64,000 bases of DNA from Mesorhabditis belari (lineage: Eukaryota; Nematoda; Chromadorea; Rhabditida; Rhabditidae). Below are positions 10,948 through 23,345 of this stretch, piece by piece. The position numbers were made by a program, and so were the translations under genes. The notes below the pieces were generated by a model. It searched no databases and was not told where the DNA came from. It saw nothing but the letters and a program-made list of their open reading frames with translations. How positions within the stretch are numbered: position 1 is the first letter of the stretch; each line of letters begins with the position of its first letter. Location: contig CAUEEP010000732.1 in assembly GCA_958450365.1 (NCBI GenBank), positions 248,001 to 312,000 on the forward strand, read 5' to 3'.

Positions 10948-13900
10948 TAGATTAGACTGTCCAGAAAGTCGGTTAAACAATGGTACAGATGGCTAAATGT
11001 TTTAGTTTTTCTGGACAGCCTAATAGCTGAAAAAACTATAAATAGTAGAAATTTTGATTTTTTGTTCATGGATCAGCAGATCAGCAGATCAGATTGAGAA
11101 AGGAGTTCAATTTCAGAGTCAGTCACCCCTTTCTCTAACTGATCATGTCTTTCAAGGATCCAATTTCTTAACGGAACTTTTGAACTTGAAATCTATCCTA
11201 AAAGATTAACGAACGGTCAATATAAGATACAAAAATCACTCTGAAAATTCATAAATTTAAGACAAATTTATCAATCGAAAAATGAACTTTCTGATTTGGA
11301 CTGTGATCTGTGAATTTATAGGAACGTTTCAGTCGATCAAAACATTTTTTAATCTACGATTTTTCAAACTTGTAAACTTTGCCAAAGAGTTGACATCACT
11401 TGACAATATTTGACATCTTGTTTTCAATTACTATTTGCTTACTCAAGTGGTTTTTTTCCCCTTTGATTTCCCATTTCTCAACTTTTTAGCAATCACAGCT
11501 GACTATTCACAATCATTGATGATGTGTGCAAAGCAAAGAAAAAGCGAAAAAAGCGAAAAAGGCGAAAAAAGCAAAAATTTCATAGAAATAGTCGAACAAA
11601 AAGCAGGAACTGAACTGGAAAATGGGCGTTCGGGGGGAATTCTGAAAGCCAAAAAAGGAAAGAATGGGAAAAAGAGAACAAATTGGCCATTAGTTGTCAC
11701 GACGAGGGAGAAATGAAATAAGCAGAAGATGGACCGGAAAAGAATAAAGGAGGGAAGAAGGGGTCAGGGGGAAAGGGGAGACAATGGGCATTGATCTATG
11801 GAAACGATGGTGGATGGGGTGGGAGGTTTTGAAATACTTATTGTTGGTATAGTTCACTTTGCTTAATTGTTCATTTAGCTGTCCTCAAAATATGCATCCA
11901 GGGCCAATTTCATAGCCATTTTTCAGCATTAGCCTAATTTTGAGCGCTTTAACATGGCCCCGGAAAATTCAGCTACGCTGCCTCGAGTGATTTTGGAAGG
12001 CCACGATCATTGTTAGGTATTGTACTTAGAACATCTATAAGTCATAACTAAAATTTTGCTATGAAACTTGTTGTATTGGTTTTAAACGGAAGTACAAAGA
12101 GGAACGAAAAGACTTATTCACCAATCTAATAATACGAAGTCTCTCTACAGAATGATCTAACAGCTCCATCGATTCCAAGCACTATTCGATTAGTCATCTA
12201 AAGTAATCTGGTCCTTCATTATTAAGTTATGGCTCTATAAGCAAAGAGGTTAACAAAGAATAGATCACGATCGAAATTGTCAGAATGGATAAGAAAAGCC
12301 ATGAGCTATGAAGGTGGAAAGCTAAAGGGAAAAGGGGAATCCGAGTGAAAGAGGAGACCCCGATTGACCTGTCTTCTTTTCCTTGCCTTGTCTATCTCTT
12401 TCTTTTCTCTTTCTTCAATGAGTGTAATAAGCAACACAACAACTCTCCATTGAACTCCCATTCAATCCATTTCCCATCCCCAATTCACCCCAATATTTAT
12501 GGCGAAAATGGGGATAAATTTAGGTTTTAAACCATTAACATACAATCTCCCTTTAACAGAATAATAAAATAGACTATATGTTTAGTGACTATCAGAGTTA
12601 TCTACATTGAGCAGTGATGCAAATCCTGCGTTCTCAGTGGTGCGCCAGATTGAGCACGTTTACGAAGTAAATTCCTTTGGCCCAGAGTCTATCGAACAAG
12701 TATGTATTCAGAATGAGCAATTGGATGTGCCAAATGTTCTGTATTTTTATTTTTCGAAAGAACAAAGTACTCGTAGTCTTGTAGTCAATCTCAATCAGAG
12801 GAGGAGTTCACTTCGCAAACGCGCACTACAGAGAACTCGAACAATAAAGACAATTGCTACTTACGAGATCAATCCTACATTATACTAATGTCTAAAATAG
12901 GTCCTTCAAAACTACTGGATACCGCATGTCAACTAGAATATTTATATCTCGTAGCATTAAAGCAGCGATGACGACAAAGAAAATCAAAAATAGGAGTGGG
13001 TGGGTGGAAACAAAAGAAAAATAAGGGGAGAGCTCGAAGAGAGACGATAATCGCGACGATTAGAGAACGGGAAAACTCCCGAATATGGAACCCGAAAATT
13101 ATGGGGATACGAGAATATCTAAAATAGTTTAGAGAAGTTTTTGAAGAAGAAATAACTACCGGATGTGCGTGAGTGGAATGAGATTGACAAGAACGGGTTA
13201 CAAAAATGGGAGCTGCTGGACTTTTACTTCTTGTTCTATGTGAACCTAATGATACTCAAATTGATTGATATTTCGATTTTAAAAGTCTAGATCAGAGCCC
13301 AACTTATAACTAACAGATCCCTTTTTGTTGAGTTGACTCAACTGAAAGAAATCTTTTGATTGGTCACGCGTTTTTGCGAGTTTTGACCCATAAACTCGAT
13401 TAGGGTTACGCTCAAACTTCTTCGTAAAACTCGACTCTCTGAAAATAAAACACTCAAAATATTTCAAAAAGTTGAAAGATTCAAAATCAGTGGTGAATAA
13501 GTTTTTCAACAAAATAATACTTGCAATCATCTTTACAATAAAAAGTTGGGATAAAAAGCTCGATTTTTGGTTCGAGAAAAGTTTAGATGTCGAGAAATGA
13601 TTGACATGAAATCCCTCATCTTCACACAATCTCCTAAAAGATTACCAACTGTTCTTTTTTGAAGGAGAACTATTTTTGAAAGCTTTCGGATTTGGAAAAC
13701 TTTTAGAAAACAACTAGAAAAAATTCCATTTGAGCAAATCATCGCCGACTAAATGAATCAAATGACGAAAAGGGTTCCAAAAATGGCTGCACAAATAGAT
13801 CAAAGGTTCTTACTTACAAGGGAATGTTAACAGGGTGTGGTGGCCAAATAACATGAGCCATATACTAACCGACGTAGAATTTTGCGGTGATTCCGAATCT

Positions 13901-14004
13901 GCTTCCGTTTTTGCAACGCAGCACTCTGTCAAAAGTTATAAGCGCTCAAAGTTTTGTATGGAATCGCAGAAAACAGTTTATAAGTTGACTTACCAGAGCG
14001 GAAA
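10948..14004. other. Intergenic, no supported gene
   Basis: Purine-rich low-complexity DNA lies at 11530-11700. A 60 bp piece at about 12072-12130 resembles the end of the repeat family at 49046-49627. Open frames at 12607-12888 (+, no ATG), 13279-13629 (-) and 13835-14032 (+) show no recognisable motif and no splice partners, so I do not call them genes. Confidence 0.4.
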
Positions 14005-14009
14005 AGATG

Positions 14010-14165
14010 TCGTAGTGGCCGGGTGGCAGTAGGCTTGGTATCGAGGCAAGGACTCGAGGGTTCGAGTCCGGCGTTTGCCTTTTTTTTTGCTCATAGCCTA
14101 GTGGTTAGTGTGGGCGTGCTCTTATGCATTTTTGTTCCCTGGTTCGAAGCCGCTCACGGACAAAG
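14010..14165 (+). repeat. Two degenerate tRNA-like modules in tandem
   Basis: The first module (about 14010-14080) has an A-box-like 'gtggccgggtggcagtagg' and the B-box 'gggttcgagtcc', followed by a T9 run. The second (about 14090-14160) has 'tagtggttagtgtgg' and 'tggttcgaagcc'. Neither folds into a full cloverleaf: the acceptor arms do not pair and the T-stem is poor. They look like tRNA pseudogenes or the heads of a tRNA-derived SINE. Confidence 0.45.
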
Positions 14166-14597
14166 CTTTTTATAATTTTGCAAAATGATTAAAATTATTT
14201 TTAAGGCCAGTAAGAGCCAGGAAAGCCAGGATCACCAAAAGCATACCCAGTCAAAAACACGCAACTGAACAGTGTCTCTGGACTTCATGAAGGGCTCTCA
14301 TATGGTATTCTTTTCTAAAAAATACTTGCATAAGACTATTTCTTTTGGTTCCCCTGTATCCGGATCGGATGATGTTAAGTTAAGGTTAAGCAACCGGTGA
14401 AACGGTACGGTAGATAACCGATAGCGGTAGGCTTAAAGGGGATATCTTGGATAATATCCTATTTGGTACGGTAGATAACAAGTGGATAAGATGATAGACT
14501 CGAAATAATGCTTTTTTTGTTTATGTAACGTGGTTTTGTTTTCTTGATTCAAATTTCAGTTTGATCTATATATAAATTTATTATTTAACTTTAGAAA

Positions 14598-17500
14598 ATG
14601 AGCGGCGAGGAAATCGCCAGCTTTAGCATGTTGTCGATACAGGACATCGATGAGGGGGAGATTTGCTACTCGGCAAAGGAAAGCAACAAGGAAAATGTGA
14701 GCAGATTTTTACTTTTTAAAAGTTTTAGAAAGACACTTACCTTAATTAAGTTCAAGCGAGGTTAATTGCGCAAAACTTATACCGATTTCAATAATGCCTT
14801 ATAAAATTTTGTGTTTAGAGGTCCCCCTACAAGGAAGCACACTATTTCCGCTCACTTCAGAGGTATAAACCGTTAATCTAGTTCATGCTCTATTATTATT
14901 TTCAGCCAACTCGATTCAATGCCTGTTCCTGATAAAGATCTCGCCGAAACACCGGAGTGGATGAGTGTGCAATTGCTTCCATATCAACAGTACGGTCTTA
15001 ATTGGATGAAATGGCGTGAGGAAACGAGCACTGGAGGCATTTTGGGTAACTAATAAACGTTGTATACAGTATATAGTTATATTTTTCTTTCTAGCCGATG
15101 AGATGGGACTTGGGAAAACAACACCGGCGATTTCTCTCATCACTTCGTTTTTGATCGCATTACAGAATAAGAAATTTCTCAAGATAGCCAAGGAAAATCA
15201 AAAGCGTTTAGTAAACAAAGCAATGTATGTTTGTAAAAGTTTGCTGACTTTATTTCTACTTTTAGTCAAGATTCTGGAAGAAAAATGACGGGAACTTTCT
15301 CCACTTTGGTGGTCGTTCCCGGTTCGGTTTTGAATCAATGGCAACAAGAACTGAAAGACAAGGTGACTTGTCTTTTCGAGATTAAGTATGTTAATTTTAG
15401 GTTAACGAAGATCACCCACTCAAGATTTACTGTCACACGGGCCCCAAAAAAAGCCGGGACAATTTGGACGATAAAGTGTACGTTTTTGACAAACTTCATC
15501 TTAAAAGCTTTTTAGGTTACGCCAGGCAGATGTTGTGTTGACGACTTACGAGATTTTGAGAAACGACGTTATTAGGAAATCACAAGGGAATAAGGTATGT
15601 ATCCAACGCTTTTGGTACTCATGGGTTATACAGCCACAGCGGCTCAACTGGAATTATATAATAGATCCAGATCTCTAATTTGTGGATGTATGTTTCACAT
15701 GTAATTGTATAAACCTATTTGGTTTGCAACAAATATGTTTTGCAATTTACGGAAATTTGTTTGATATGCAAATTCGCGGATGTGTATTCCCAGTTGAGTC
15801 GTTGCGGATGTATAACCCATAAGAACCATTCTTTTTTACGGTAATGCTTTTAATTAAGCTTGTTTTCAACGAACATGCCGCTATTCGCAAAGTCTTTTGG
15901 AAGCGGGTTATACTCGACGAAGCCCACACAATCAAAAACTTGGTTGGTTTTCGTTATGAATTTATGAATTACCTGGTGTAACTAGACTGTTTAGGCAACT
16001 CAAATCAACAGTGCTGTGATGGATATCGAAGCTGATTGCCGATGGGCTCTGACGGGGACACCATTACACTTCTATGCACTAGTGAGGTATGTTTTACTTG
16101 TGGTTGCTTTTAATAACGCTGTTTCAGGTTTCTTCGAATCATGCCCTTTGCTGATCCCGGCTTTTGGGAAGAGAAGATGAGCGACGAAACACGTAACACT
16201 CAAAAAGCTACTTTCAACAGATTCTTTTAGCTGCTACTCAAAATCGTTTGGACACACTGATCGGAACAATTCTTTTGCTGCATCATGATAAACCAATCTT
16301 ACGACTTCCAGACCGAACAAACTATATACATCGTGTGCATCTGGAGGGAGACGAGTCGAAAGCCTATGATCTAATGCTGCTAGCATCACAACAAAAGGTA
16401 TTTTCAAACCATCTTAGACATTGTAGCGTTTTAATCTGCTCTGCTTTTAGGTGAAGCAACTCTTGGACGAAAAAAGCGGCCATTTTCCACGATCGACGCG
16501 TTCGCAAGATGTTCCAAATGTCTTTGAAAGAGCCTTACAAGAAAAGATTGGAAAGATGATGATGCATGTGATTCTGGTCGTGCTTCTACAACTTCAACAA
16601 ACCGCGATCCACTTCTGTCTGGCTAAAGAGGTACGTTTGGTGGGATTTTCTTAACAAACGCTTTACCATAACATTTTTCACTTTAGGCTTTATCGATGGA
16701 CGCTTTCGATGGAGTGCTTGGGCCCTTAAACGAAACAGAAGCCAAGGATATTGATGGCGACATTTCTTTAATCAAGGACGAGAACAAGTACACCATATTC
16801 GACGCCAGCGTGAGAAGCAAGAAAGTTTGTGCTTTTCCTTTGGGATCTATTTCATTTTAAATTTAGTTGCAAAAGGTTATGGCATTGATTAACGACATTG
16901 TGAAGAAGGGAGACAACGTCGTTGTCGTCAGTCAATTCGTGAGCGTTCTGCGATTGTTGGCCGTTTATTTGAATGAGGTAATAAACTCTAGTCTACGTGT
17001 ACAATGCCCAAGCTTTAGGACAACATTCGATATCTTATCTTTGACGGATCGCTCAATCGGGACAAGAAAGGCGAAGTCATCAATGCGTTTGTGATGGAGG
17101 AGCAGGTGCCCGTCCTCCTGCTTTCACTCACTTCGGGAGGCACCGGGTTGAACATCCAGACTTGTTGGTTGCATTTTTTTCTTTTATGCCGTAGATGTAG
17201 GCGCCAATATGATTATCGTCGAGCCGCACTGGAATCTCCAACTCGAAGAGCAAGCCTGCTCCCAAATTCATTGCCACGGGCAGAAGCAAGCGGTTCAAAT
17301 TCACAAGTGACTTTGCTGGTAATAATGCATCAAATTCAACTAGCTTTAGATTTTACTGCGAGGGAACGATTGAGGAACGAGTAGTGCAGCTACGGGAAAA
17401 CAAGTTGAAGCTAGTATCAGGAATCTTATCAGGACGAACTGAAAAGTAAGTGTTAAAATTCTTGTTTGTTGTCTTTGCAGTTTGCAATAAAAGTTTTAGG

Positions 17501-17659
17501 GGGAATACATTGACGTTGGACGACTTGCACTTCTTGTTTTCGATGGATAAGATAATGCCAGCCAAGAAGAAGAAAGCTACAGGTACTTCGGAAATCATGG
17601 AAAACTTTAAGAAGAAGCAACTGAATGTAAGAGGTTTTACCATAATTGGTTTTAAATAA
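14598..17659 (+). CDS. SNF2-family ATPase, TTF2/lodestar-like
   Basis: Eighteen exons (14598-14696, 14819-14862, 14906-15045, 15095-15224, 15266-15362, 15401-15477, 15516-15594, 15859-15942, 15995-16086, 16128-16192, 16231-16397, 16451-16630, 16687-16824, 16867-16977, 17019-17163, 17195-17306, 17350-17445, 17500-17659) give 671 residues. Motifs in order: motif I ADEMGLGKT, Ia TLVVVPGSVLNQW, II ILDEAHTIKN, III WALTGTPL, V SLTSGGTGLNI, then HWNLQLEEQAC, CEGTIEERVVQL and a C-terminal TLDDLHFLFSM as in TTF2. TTF2 proteins release RNA polymerase II transcripts in an ATP-dependent way. Both motif VI arginines are replaced (QACSQIHCHGQ). TTTAG lies 3 bp before the ATG. The last exon may instead splice at 17627 into the next gene. 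Confidence 0.88.
15617..15824. repeat. Inverted repeat in an SNF2-gene intron
   Basis: About 35 bp near 15620 ('catgggttatacagcc') pairs imperfectly with 15789-15823. The arms bracket the only long intron (264 bp) of this gene, which suggests a MITE insertion. Confidence 0.6.
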
Positions 17660-17713
17660 TGTAGTTTGTGATTGCTTTCCAGTGGATTTTTCGTACAAGT
17701 TTTATTTTAGCAC

Positions 17714-19137
17714 ATGCCAACCTCTTCTGTCAATAGGATATTGCTTGAGGCACTTCCTGATGTCGTTTTCTATGCTGTAATGGAGAAACTTCCTGCACGG
17801 GTCATCGAAAAGTTAGCAGCCTTCATCTTCTAACTTTAATCTCTGCTTTAGCACTGTTCGACAACTCTCAAGGGATTGCTATAGAAGGGTCGAGCTGCAC
17901 AGAGCCAGACTTCCTCGTGTTTATATCGATAAGCTTTATGTTGATGGGAACTGGGTAAGATATTGTTGTGTTAGTCACAAAAAACATAGGTTTTAGTTTC
18001 GGCTTTTTATAAGCGATAGAGCAGATGATCGATTGCAATATGCGGAAAGGATTGATCCAGCTAACTTAACTCAACATTTGGATAATTTGAAAGAGCGTGC
18101 AACCTTTAACACCCTCGAATTGGTTAGTTTTCCGTAATATTTTATGGTACTTAAAATCTGTCTTTTAGCGGAATGTCAATTGGGAAATGTTTGCAAATTG
18201 CAAGTTCAAATGCGAAGAATTGTCTTGTTTTGTCAGTGGAACGACTCTTTCGCCGGAAAGATTCATGGATATTTTTCGCAGTATAAGACCAACACGCAAG
18301 CTAGTTGTTTCTGTAAGTATGTATTGGAACGGATCAAAACTAGGCTGATTAAGGCGTATGGGGACAACCAAACTTTTCCTGTTACGAGAGACTTTTTCAC
18401 CAATAATTATGCGATTGGATTGCAAGAAGTTGGGCTGATTGGTCACGGGAATGCCATGATTGATCCATTAAATGACACGGTTTGTTTTGATTTAACTGTC
18501 AATGAACAATTTTTGTTACGACGCTTACTCCGCATAATATTTATTGTTTAGATCTTGTTGGATTCAATTCCTTTGATTTTTTACAGTCATTTTCAAACAA
18601 ATTTCGGGTGTACTCTTGATGGGATCTTAACGATGATCCGAGGCTGGTACACTTCAGGGCGTCAAATTGATAAAATTGGCCTTCGAGCAGTTGGCGGGGA
18701 AGCAGAACGTCAAAATGTGAGCTCTCTTAACTTTCTTATTCTGCTGAAAGTAATTTGGATGCAGTTTTTAAAACATTTGCAAGATTGACTTAACTATTCT
18801 AGTCTAGATAGCCTAGATAAACATTGAAAAGCAATTGGTAGTTTGCCCGATAAAATTGTTCAATTTTTAGTTCTTGCACAGCTTATCTGGATTGCAAGAT
18901 GTTAAACTGCTCTCCGACGAGGGTTACTGTCCTGTCCGCGCTTTAAAAAGAGCAAATGGGGACGTCGTTGAGCTTCGTGTTTGCTGTAATCGAATAAGCC
19001 ATATTAAGTATGTTTTAGCATGGTTTTTTTCTAATGTATGAAACTATATATTACAAAATTGTTTTAGAATCTCCATGGTTCGACTAGTGCCCGGCCCGGA
19101 GGCGGACTTGTATAGGCGGTATTATGACGTAGGATAA
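17714..19137 (+). CDS. F-box-like nematode protein, 322 aa
   Basis: Eight exons (17714-17811, 17852-17954, 17997-18122, 18169-18312, 18354-18479, 18552-18716, 18871-19007, 19068-19137) join in phase to 322 residues. Residues 12-33 (around LPDVVFYAVMEKLPARVIE) resemble an F-box, the SKP1-binding motif of SCF ubiquitin ligases. The rest has regular hydrophobic strands (for example LFISDRADDRLQYAE) like the substrate domain of expanded nematode F-box families, but I recognise no specific domain. TTTTAG lies 3 bp before the ATG and only 51 bp after the stop of the SNF2 gene, so it is the probable downstream gene of a tight operon. A fused reading with the SNF2 protein is also in phase. One intron is only 41 bp. 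Confidence 0.75.
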
Positions 19138-19998
19138 TGCACAATATTTATTCCTTAGATTGAACTAGAAGCTGTATATTGTTCTCTATGAATTTGTAAT
19201 GTATTTTAAAGCTTAAGTTTCCATGTAAAGTTTCCATGTAAATTTTGTCCATTGTGATTGCTATTTCTGCTTGAGCATTGCAAAGAATATAAAAGTATAA
19301 AAGGGGACTTTTAGCGTCAAAATCTTTATTCGTGAGTGGAGTCGGCCGACACTCGGTGCTGTTGAGTTCGTACTGAAAGCACTCGGCTGATCTCTTTCCC
19401 TACTCCCTGGTTGTAAACAAAGAGGTGGCAAAATAAGCTGAATCCAGGTCTTGCCTCGGCCACAAATAGATAACAAAGTAGATGTACACAAATGTATAAA
19501 TTCTGGGACCGAACAGGAGTCTTTGTTGAATACTGTAGAATCCAAGTAATCCTTTCCTAGAGAGCTACCGCAAATCCTTTATTTTTCGGTATCCGCAAAA
19601 GTGCGGCTCTAATTGAGGATTTACGGGATTTACTGATTGAGTTTTGTAATTGATTCCTCATCAAATGACACCAAAAATTGCTCGATTCAATGAAAAAAGC
19701 CGCTTTGACTACGGAAAAGGGATTATGTCTTTTAGAAAACTTGAGCTCTATTCTTTAAAACACGCTCTACTCTTTAAGGCTACTATAAAAAGTGTATGCA
19801 CTAGGCAAATTGTATGGAGGGTATGCAAATTTTCACTTTTGTGTATACGAGAGGAAATTGACCTAGGTTTAGGTGTTACTGATGAATGGACAGTTCGGCG
19901 TTGGTTCTTTGGCTAACGTTACTCTACAAACTCCTGACGCCATCGGAAACGTGAATGCAGTCGCAGCCGGATATAATTTTATTAGTCAATGAAAGTAG
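19138..19998. other. Intergenic between convergent genes
   Basis: The SNF2/F-box pair (+) and the perilipin group (-) converge here. Open frames at 19261-19545 (-) and 19650-19916 (+) have no motif. A GC-richer block near 19330-19480 ('gtgagtggagtcggccgaca') might be a repeat fragment. Confidence 0.35.
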
Positions 19999-20181
19999 TC
20001 AAGCACGACCTAGATTATTTTGAACTTTTCGTATTTTACCTTCTTCTCGCTGAACTTCCACAGGTGTTCCGTATAATTGTAAAGCTTTCTCGAACGCGTC
20101 TTTCAATCTAAATGCAGATGCTATCGAAAAAGAAGTTGACATACGATTCATCTGATGGTTGCTTGCCAATGACAAACCCAT
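19999..20181 (-). CDS. Small uncharacterised protein, 60 aa
   Basis: A single open frame from an ATG at 20181, with a stop 30 bp upstream. The N-terminus is Ser/Met-rich with a hydrophobic helix-like part (STSFSIASAFRL). Then comes a polar stretch, KALQLYGTPVEVQREEGKIR. This could be a mitochondrial presequence followed by a helix, but I recognise no family. It lies 185 bp downstream of the perilipin stop on the same strand. A minus-strand AATAAA (about 20254) and a GTTAG acceptor (about 20215) lie between, so it may be the second gene of an operon. Confidence 0.45.
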   Translation of the reverse strand: MGLSLASNHQMNRMSTSFSIASAFRLKDAFEKALQLYGTPVEVQREEGKIRKVQNNLGRA

Positions 20182-20365
20182 CGTTCTCGCGAAGCATTGA
20201 ACATGACTTCATTAAACTAACATCTTGGTGCCAGTTAGATTGTGCTAATCATATTTATTATCATCAATACACCCAAACACAAAACTGAGCAATAAATATC
20301 GACCAAATACGGAGAAATTTTTCAACTTGTAAAGTGAGGTAGGAAAATTTGCTTTTCCAAAGAAA

Positions 20366-22208
20366 TTAAGCGGCACTTCGAAGATTCGTCCATTGGGATT
20401 TCACTCGGGCGAGGTATTTCCGGACTTCTTCGAGAACCTGGAGAGATTTGTATTAGAAAGCGAATCAGAATGGGTTTCTGTAGAACTACTACTGTATCCA
20501 CATAGGCTTAGGGTTACTGTAGCTAGGTGATAAAACCCAGAAGAAGTAGCCAAACCAAAAAGTAGCTCAATAACTAGCGTGTTTAGTTGATAAGCGTACC
20601 TCTTCTTGAATGGCGTACAAACTCTCGGCTTGTCCCAGGGATTGCTCGAATGTTTGAAGGTATTCGATGAAACCCTCAAAGGTGGCACCGGCTCCCAATT
20701 GTGTTCCCTGTTCTTTCAATGTGATCAATCGCTGCTGTAGATTCTGGTTTGCCGAATGGATTCCCTTCAACAAGAGGTCCTCTGGACTGATTCTAAAAGT
20801 ACTTTTTGAGCATCGTCTAGTATTTTTCATTGCTGATTGATTGCAACTCAAAATACCGAACCTCAACTTCTCAGCCTCAGTCTCAATCATTGTCTTGAAA
20901 TCCGAGATCGAATCTTGCACTTTCCCCGTTGCCCATTTCCCTTGTTGTCGAACCACATCAAGTAGAGCCAAATTCTTGCTGAATGTCTCGAAAGCCGATT
21001 GGAATTGAACGGAGATTGGATCGATCACTTGATTGTGGGCCTAAAGAGTGCTGTTCAGATCATTCTCGTCAAGTTATCATTAAGTTTTTCTATTTTACCT
21101 TATGAACGAGGAGATTGTACATGCTCAAAGCCAATCTTTTCACCCGATCTTTCAACGAAGAATCATCGCCAGTCGGGACTTGGATTCCAAGAGATTTTTC
21201 GAGAATCGCTCCCGCTGCATCCAAAATCGAATTGGCGCTTTCCAAAAATTTCTCGTTCGCGAAATCGAAAGGGATCTGAAAATTAAGCTGATGAAGGTTT
21301 TATTGACTGCATTGGAGTTGGACAGGCTTTTATGGGGTTGGGGCTGGGAATACAAAACATGATTAAAGCCGGGATTCGAACCAGCGACGCTTACCGGGCG
21401 AACGCTCTACCAATGAGCTACACCTACACGTATCCCGTTACCACCAGGGCCTTATGCTTTACTTGAGGTTATTTCTTTACTTTTAGCTTCTCAGACTTAC
21501 CCGCAAAACCCTGAACGCTTCTTGAATAGCTTCCCAAATCTTTGCCTCGAAGTATTCAACGACTTGCACCGTTTTGCTCTTTACATTTCCAGCTCCATCA
21601 ATGAGAAGAGATGTTGATGCGAGTGTTGCAGCTAAACTCAATTGACCAGCAATCACTCCAGCTCCAATAGTCAGTGTTCCACATTTGGCAGCTGTGTCTT
21701 TTCCATAAGTGACCACGTTTTTCGTTGTTTCGACTCCTGGAAATTAAAGATTGGTAAATTTAAGTAAACAAAGTAAAACTAAATAGCATTTTAATCAGAT
21801 TTCACCCACCATAAGTGTAGGCATTCTCAACTCGTTCTTTCGGTTGAGTATACAAACGACGATAAACAGTAGATGCTGTGCTGAAGACCATGTTGCGACC
21901 AGTGGCTGCCATATTCTCTGCCTGAAAATGAAAGAACAATGAGACTTTATTTTTTTGCTCTTAAGACATTTCTCTTGTCATCGTTTGATGTCAATGTCAT
22001 CGTTTGAAATTCGACTCACCGTTTGTAGAGAATTCTCAAGAATTGGATGGCTGTGCTTGGCGTCCTCGTACTTTTTGTAACCCTAAATTTATAGACTCCA
22101 TAAAATTTGCATAAAATTTTAATTTTAGCAAACCTCTTGAACGTAGGGATTCTCGACAAAACCGCAATAGGCTTTGTAGATATAACCTTCCTCTGCTGGT
22201 TGGGTCAT
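20366..22208 (-). CDS. Perilipin-family lipid-droplet protein
   Basis: Eight exons (22134-22208, 22020-22082, 21810-21921, 21501-21736, 21099-21275, 20862-21040, 20600-20792, 20366-20437) join in phase to 368 residues, near the size of other nematode perilipins. The N-terminal part matches the PAT-domain pattern: NPYVQEGYKKYEDAKHSHP, then AEN, then a Gly-marked repeat AYTYGVETTKNVVTYGKDTA. The middle is an amphipathic, Ala/Gly/Ser-rich segment (GVIAGQLSLAATLASTSLL). The C-terminal half is predicted helical (LLLKGIHSANQNLQQRLITL) and may form a four-helix bundle. Perilipins coat lipid droplets and control lipase access. Assignment rests on pattern, not on an alignment. Intron 4 carries a tRNA-like sequence. 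Confidence 0.78.
21358..21430 (-). ncRNA. Degenerate tRNA-like sequence (pseudo-tRNA)
   Basis: Read on the minus strand it has the A-box 'tagctcattggtagagcg' and the B-box 'ggttcgaatccc', spaced as in a tRNA. The D-stem pairs (gctc/gagc), but the anticodon stem has a mismatch, the T-stem pairs in only three of five positions, and the acceptor ends do not match. It sits inside a perilipin intron. A functional tRNA is unlikely. Confidence 0.5.
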
Positions 22209-23345
22209 TTTGGATGAAGCTGAAATAGTTTTAACTTAAAGATGAAGGAAAATATAGAGTTTCATTAGGAAAAATATAGATCACCTAAAATAATAAAGTA
22301 AGTTAACAAAAAGAGTTTTTACAAGTCAATAGTTAGATAAGTATTGCTAAAACCGGCAAAGATTTGTAAGCAATGCTAATAAGAGCTCTGATGATGGAAA
22401 TTGTCAGCTTTTAAGCATTTTCTAAACGTTGAACCATAGTAAAGTCAAGAATATGTTTGAATAGAGACAAAAAGTTGACGGTTTAGCCTAGAGAAATGCT
22501 TAAAAAGCTAGCGGCTTAGCTAGCCTAGAGGTTTGACTCTAGAAACAGGCAAAGACCAAAAGCCATCTGCAAAACAAGATATTCATTAGTCAGCTTAAAA
22601 ATCTCAAGCTTTAAAAGCCATTGTAAACTGATTGACGAAAACATTCCCAAATGAAATGAGTGGATTGCAGAGTGGAGTGGAGTGCTGGGTGCTTTTTTAG
22701 GGATTCACTTTTCTCCGCCCCTTCCTTTTCCCAAAGATAGCCGATGGGTTTCTCCTCCGCAAAAAATCGGCCCGTTCGATCGCTCGGACTTTGCCCCTTT
22801 TCCCATTTTTCTCCCCATTTCCTCCCTTTTTCTCCCTTTTTTCTTGACCCCGATGGCATTTTTCGTTGTTTTCGTCAATTGCACCAGTTCTTTGAGCTTT
22901 TTTCCTCTTTTCCAAAGGGAATCCCCAAATTATCACCCACCCGAATGCTGACCCAAAAAAACTGATAGCCACTTGCAGGGTTTAACACAAAAAAGGTGTT
23001 TCAAAGTGCAAAGGCAATGCAGTTTACAGTTTACAACACAGTTGTTGATCTGGGGTTTCGAAATAACCGATTTGACCTTGGGTACTCGACTTTTCCCCCG
23101 TTGTTTACTTGTTTTTGGGTAAAAGATTTGTTTTTCTCGTGTACAAAGGTTAAAATAGAAACTCTGCATCATTTTGAGTTATCTAATATTTTGATTTTAT
23201 TTTTAGGTCATAGAGATTTTTACCTTTTACAGATGGTTAGACAAGTTGGGTAACTAAATCAGTTCTTTGCATTGGCTCAAATTGAAAACAAAACCCTTTT
23301 GACGCATTGAAATGTTTCTACAATAGTTATGTCACCAAGGAGTAA
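22209..23345. other. Perilipin upstream region, no gene seen
   Basis: The perilipin promoter should lie here. A strongly strand-asymmetric pyrimidine-rich block occupies 22690-22930 ('cccatttcctccctttttct'). Open frames in it, on both strands, are low-complexity shadows. Confidence 0.4.

Noticed and set aside
12607..12888. Plus-strand open frame of 93 codons
   Set aside because: No ATG at its start, no recognisable domain and no in-phase neighbouring exon.
22611..22972. Overlapping 73-91 codon ORFs on both strands
   Set aside because: A purine/pyrimidine-asymmetric low-complexity tract; no motif and no splice structure.
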